A stretch of 8,245 nucleotides of DNA from an uncultured Ruminococcus sp. GTDB lineage: Bacteria > Bacillota > Clostridia > Oscillospirales > Acutalibacteraceae. A program made the position numbers and the translations under genes. Of the stretch, positions 6,391 through 8,245 are shown in pieces. The DNA lies in the NCBI GenBank assembly GCA_902783065.1, contig CACZPV010000166.1, positions 1 through 8,245 of the forward strand, written 5' to 3'. The first letter of the stretch is position 1. The number at the start of each line of letters is the position of its first letter. The notes beneath the pieces were generated by a model, which was not told the DNA's origin, ran no database searches, and saw only the letters and a program-made list of their open reading frames with translations.

Positions 6391-6522
6391 ATGAAAAAGA
6401 AATATTTGACACCTGAGTCAGAAATCGTAGAATTTGAGGTTTATGATGTATTGGGAGTTAGCGGAGATATTGAGGCTTCCGATAGTTCTGGTGAACCCGA
6501 AACACCCGTTTTCCCGGCTTAA
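6391..6522 (+). CDS. Small acidic peptide, 43 residues, possible secreted/modified peptide precursor or small regulator
   Basis: Not recognised as a named family. The N-terminus is basic (MKKKY), followed by TPESEIVEFEVYDVLG (7-22), which resembles the opening seen in many short Firmicutes and Bacteroidota peptides of the form MKKxYxxPExExxxFxxxD. The second half, VSGDIEASDSSGEPETPVFPA (23-43), is Gly/Ser/Pro/acidic and probably disordered. There are ten acidic and three basic residues, no Cys, His, Trp or Asn, and no membrane segment or signal peptide. Evidence that it is a real gene is strong for its size: promoter, GAGGAGG ribosome site and a near-perfect terminator 17 bp after the stop, giving a monocistronic RNA of about 250 nt. 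A leader/core layout, with cleavage near GVSGD, is imaginable, but no maturase, protease or transporter gene lies nearby, so a modified-peptide role is speculation. Confidence 0.75.
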   Translation: MKKKYLTPESEIVEFEVYDVLGVSGDIEASDSSGEPETPVFPA

Positions 6523-6539
6523 TGTGAGGAGAAAAATTG

Positions 6540-6576
6540 CGGTATCGGAAGTTTCCGATACCGTTTTTGTTTTTAT
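6540..6576 (+). terminator. Rho-independent terminator of the small peptide gene
   Basis: CGGTATCGGAA (6540-6550) and TTCCGATACCG (6553-6563) are exact reverse complements; in practice a stem of about 9 bp with loop AAGTTT. TTTTTGTTTTT follows directly. This is a strong intrinsic terminator, so most transcripts of the peptide gene should end here. Confidence 0.92.
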
Positions 6577-6578
6577 TA

Positions 6579-6604
6579 ATTAATACTAATGTCTGATAAG
6601 AAGC
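6579..6604 (+). repeat. Upstream copy of a dispersed imperfect repeat flanking the DUF4364 gene pair
   Basis: ATTAATACTA, a 4-nt gap, then CTGATAAGAAGC. The same two blocks, ATTAATACTA and CTGATAAAAAAGC with a 7-nt gap, recur at 7611-7640, so they bracket the two-gene unit. Both copies are AT-rich and the match may be chance. Confidence 0.4.
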
Positions 6605-6627
6605 TTTAAATGGATTTGAATAGAATA

Positions 6628-6635
6628 AAAGGAGG
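6628..6635 (+). promoter_or_regulatory. Ribosome binding site deciding the DUF4364 start
   Basis: AAAGGAGG stands 10 nt before ATG 6646. The in-frame ATG at 6610 has no ribosome site, and its frame would run through this one. Confidence 0.75.
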
Positions 6636-6645
6636 ATATCAGGCT

Positions 6646-7242
6646 ATGTATTTTGACGCATTCTCCGCCGGTGTAGAACCGGGTGGACTTAGAAATACAC
6701 AAGATATAGGTATACTGATCTGCTATATGCTCACATACATTAACAAACCTTTGTATAATGAAGATCTTGTGAAACTGATACAAATTAACGGAATTGCTAA
6801 TTATTTCGAAATCAATGCTGCCATATCAGAACTGATAAAAAACAATAATGTGCAATATTGCAATGATAATAAAGACCTGATCAAAATTACCAAGGAAGGC
6901 AGGCTTATCTCTCATCAGCTAAGCTCAGAACTATCCCTCTCTGTCCGTCAAAAAGCAGTTTCAGCTTTGATGAAGTTTAACGAACGCAGACTGATTGAAA
7001 AAGAAAACCCCGTTACCATTACTAAAGCAGAATGCGGCGGGTTTAATGTGAATATCCGCATTACCGATGGAATAAGAGATCTTATGTCGCTGACTTTGTT
7101 TGTACCTGATCGTACAGATGCCAACGCTGTAAAAAGATATTTTTACGAAAAGCCGCAAAGACTATATACTGTTATGCTTGCCGCAGCTGTCGGAGAAAAA
7201 AATATGATCGAACAGGCAATCAAGGAGTTACGCAATGAATAA
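6646..7242 (+). CDS. DUF4364-family protein, winged-helix type
   Basis: A 198-residue soluble protein. The opening AFSAGVEPGGLRNTQDIGILICYML (5-29) and the helical block with NYFEINAAISELI (52-64), then ITKEGRLIS (81-89), match the DUF4364 family found in Clostridia. The region 17-90 reads as a winged helix-turn-helix, so DNA binding is the likely but unproven role. The C-terminal half (about 130-198) is mixed alpha/beta, with VTITKAECGGFNVNIRI (123-139). No catalytic motif was seen. The ribosome site AAAGGAGG supports ATG 6646 over ATG 6610. The gene overlaps the next one by 8 bp, suggesting coupled translation. No convincing promoter lies between the preceding terminator and this gene; weak initiation around 6580-6600 or read-through is possible. 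Confidence 0.8.
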   Translation: MYFDAFSAGVEPGGLRNTQDIGILICYMLTYINKPLYNEDLVKLIQINGIANYFEINAAISELIKNNNVQYCNDNKDLIKITKEGRLISHQLSSELSLSVRQKAVSALMKFNERRLIEKENPVTITKAECGGFNVNIRITDGIRDLMSLTLFVPDRTDANAVKRYFYEKPQRLYTVMLAAAVGEKNMIEQAIKELRNE

Positions 7243-7615
7243 TATTCTCAGCAGGATCAATTTTAAAGAAGCTGAATTTTTTTACAAAAATCCTCATGCT
7301 CTCGTAGATTACGGACAAATGCAAAGTTTCAGCCTGATTAAAAGCAGCATCGAAATATTTGCTTATTACGGCATTGAAGATTTCACTGCTGCTGACATAA
7401 AAGCTTTCTTTGAAACAATTGCCGTTGTTCAGAAAAAAAACAATAAAGTATTTATTCCCTCTGCCAAAAAGATCAGCGGTGTTTTAGATTGCTGTCTGGA
7501 CCCATCCCCGTGTTGTCTTTCGTCAGACGGCGAATACTATCATATTATAAGTTGGAATACCGATGGTTATCGCTTTGAAATCAGTTCTGCAGTACAGCGT
7601 CATTTAATCGATTAA
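7235..7615 (+). CDS. Conserved-looking hypothetical protein with CC-x5-CC motif, coupled to DUF4364 gene
   Basis: I do not recognise the family. It is 126 residues, soluble, with no membrane segment or signal peptide. The N-terminus is helical. Residues 46-110 could form a winged helix: DFTAADIKAFFE (49-60), SAKKISGVLDCCL (76-88) as a recognition-type helix, then CLSSDGEYYHIISW (94-107) as a wing. That is a reading of pattern only. Cys86, Cys87, Cys93 and Cys94 form CC-x5-CC, which might bind metal or be redox-active, or might be incidental. The start is firm: AAGGAG (7222-7227) lies 7 nt before ATG 7235, inside the end of the DUF4364 gene, and the 8-bp overlap implies translational coupling. 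The two products probably act together. Confidence 0.75.
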   Translation: MNNILSRINFKEAEFFYKNPHALVDYGQMQSFSLIKSSIEIFAYYGIEDFTAADIKAFFETIAVVQKKNNKVFIPSAKKISGVLDCCLDPSPCCLSSDGEYYHIISWNTDGYRFEISSAVQRHLID

Positions 7616-7640
7616 TACTATAAATACCTGATAAAAAAGC
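7611..7640 (+). repeat. Downstream copy of the repeat flanking the DUF4364 gene pair
   Basis: ATTAATACTA (7611-7620), a 7-nt gap, then CTGATAAAAAAGC (7628-7640). The first block includes the stop codon of the 126-residue gene; the second runs into the hpf terminator. Compare the copy at 6579-6604. Confidence 0.4.
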
Positions 7641-7673
7641 CCGTCCCTTTCTTTTCAGTGAATGGGGCGGGCT
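7633..7673 (-). terminator. Rho-independent terminator of hpf
   Basis: On the minus strand, AGCCCGCCCC (7673-7664) pairs with GGGACGGGCT (7647-7638) with one G-U pair, forming a 10-bp GC-rich stem, and T6 follows (7638-7633). It lies about 85 bp after the hpf stop. On the plus strand the same hairpin is followed by GATATCTTG rather than a T-run, so it would stop the convergent DUF4364 unit less well. Confidence 0.88.
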
Positions 7674-7758
7674 GATATCTTGTAATTAAATTATACACAG
7701 AAAACCGTCTTTCAGACAACAGTTTACTTTGTACTATTTTGTTCTCCGTCAGAATACT

Positions 7759-8245
7759 TTACACTTCAGGCTCCAGAAGTCCATATGTTCCGTTCTTACG
7801 TTTATACACCACATTTATCTCATTGGTCTGGGCATTCCTGAACATAAAGAACTCATGACCTATCATATTCATCTGGAGTATAGCTTCTTCTACACTGAGA
7901 GGTTTTACTGAAAACGTCTTAGTCTTTACAACTACATAGTCTTCATCGTCCATAGCATCATCTTCAAATTCAGCAGATTCCTCAGCAAAATACTGTTCAA
8001 AGGATTCGGGCTTCATCTTCTTGCTAAGCTTTGTTTTATTCTTTCTGATCTGTCCTCCCAATATATCAACAACTGCATCAAGAGCATCATTCATCTCCAA
8101 AGCAGTACTTTCAGCACGATACATCATGCCGTTGTCACGAATCGTAACTTCTACGGTCTGGCGGTTTTTCTCAAGCGTTACCGTTATCGTTGCTTCGGCA
8201 TCATCGGAATAGATTTTTTCAAATTTACCGAGTTTTTTATAAACA
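7759..8245 (-). CDS. hpf: Ribosome hibernation promoting factor, long form (5' end outside the window)
   Basis: The frame is open from the right edge to TAA at 7759-7761, showing the last 161 residues of a protein usually about 175-190 long, so perhaps 15-25 residues are missing. The visible N-terminal domain, with KKLGKFEKIYSDDAEATITV and EKNRQTVEVTIRDNGMMYRAES then DALDAVVDILGGQIRKNKTKL, is the ribosome-binding HPF/YfiA fold. An acidic linker (EESAEFEDDAMDDEDY) leads to the C-terminal dimerisation domain VVKTKTFSVKPLSVEEAILQMNMIGHEFFMFRN...INVVYKRKNGTYGLLEPE. Long-form HPF pairs idle 70S ribosomes into 100S dimers in stationary phase or stress. The ATG at 8127 is internal and not the start: the conserved sequence continues upstream in frame to the edge. 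The terminator is at 7633-7673. Confidence 0.93.
   Translation of the reverse strand, partial: VYKKLGKFEKIYSDDAEATITVTLEKNRQTVEVTIRDNGMMYRAESTALEMNDALDAVVDILGGQIRKNKTKLSKKMKPESFEQYFAEESAEFEDDAMDDEDYVVVKTKTFSVKPLSVEEAILQMNMIGHEFFMFRNAQTNEINVVYKRKNGTYGLLEPEV

Noticed and set aside
6621..6626. TAGAAT as a -10 element for the DUF4364 gene
   Set aside because: Transcription would start inside or just after the ribosome site at 6628-6635, and no -35 sits at the right distance.
7633..7673. The GC-rich hairpin as a good bidirectional terminator
   Set aside because: Only the minus strand has a T-run after the stem; on the plus strand the following sequence is mixed, so termination there would be weak.
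7759..8127. ATG at 8127 as the start of a 122-residue gene
   Set aside because: The conserved HPF sequence continues upstream in frame to the window edge, so this ATG is internal.
1..8245. CRISPR arrays, tRNA or rRNA genes, transposases or phage genes
   Set aside because: No regularly spaced repeats, tRNA-like folds with a T-loop motif, rRNA sequence or mobile-element protein motifs were found on either strand.

Overview
This looks like chromosomal DNA of a low-GC, anaerobic, fermentative Firmicute of the Clostridia, most likely Ruminococcus or a relative in the Oscillospiraceae. The basis is family composition and base use: a clostridial-type AdhE, a methionine synthase split from its reactivation domain, a DUF4364 protein, long-form HPF, GGAGG-type ribosome binding sites, sigma-A promoters and AT-rich spacers. 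The genus is an inference. There are no mobile-element genes, CRISPR arrays, tRNAs or rRNAs in the window.

Left end (1-900, minus strand): the first 300 codons of adhE, the bifunctional acetaldehyde/alcohol dehydrogenase of ethanol fermentation. It has a consensus promoter (TTGACA-17-TATAAT) at 1006-1034. An 18-bp Rex-like, redox-sensing operator sits on the -35 and spacer, so the gene is probably controlled by NADH/NAD+. An AT-rich non-coding stretch follows up to 1375.

Centre (1376-6034, minus strand): four co-directional genes behind one extended -10 promoter, probably an operon. Transcription order is: stand-alone methionine synthase reactivation domain (5968-5363), B12-dependent methionine synthase lacking that domain (5379-3019, overlapping by 17 bp), a SpoIIM-like membrane protein (2960-2310), and a YesL/DUF624-like membrane protein with an acidic tail (2275-1376). 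The first two together rebuild a full-length MetH. Why two membrane proteins share the unit is unexplained.

Right (6286-7615, plus strand): a solitary 43-residue acidic peptide gene with its own promoter and a strong terminator, then an overlapping pair: a DUF4364 winged-helix-type protein and an unrecognised 126-residue protein with a CC-x5-CC motif. The spacer before the peptide (6035-6285) is non-coding and carries short direct and inverted repeats.

Right end (7616-8245, minus strand): a terminator and the 3' part of hpf, the long-form ribosome hibernation factor, whose start lies outside the window.

The strongest candidate for something undescribed is the small peptide gene. The rest is mostly recognisable housekeeping, with tidy regulatory architecture at adhE and the methionine synthase operon.
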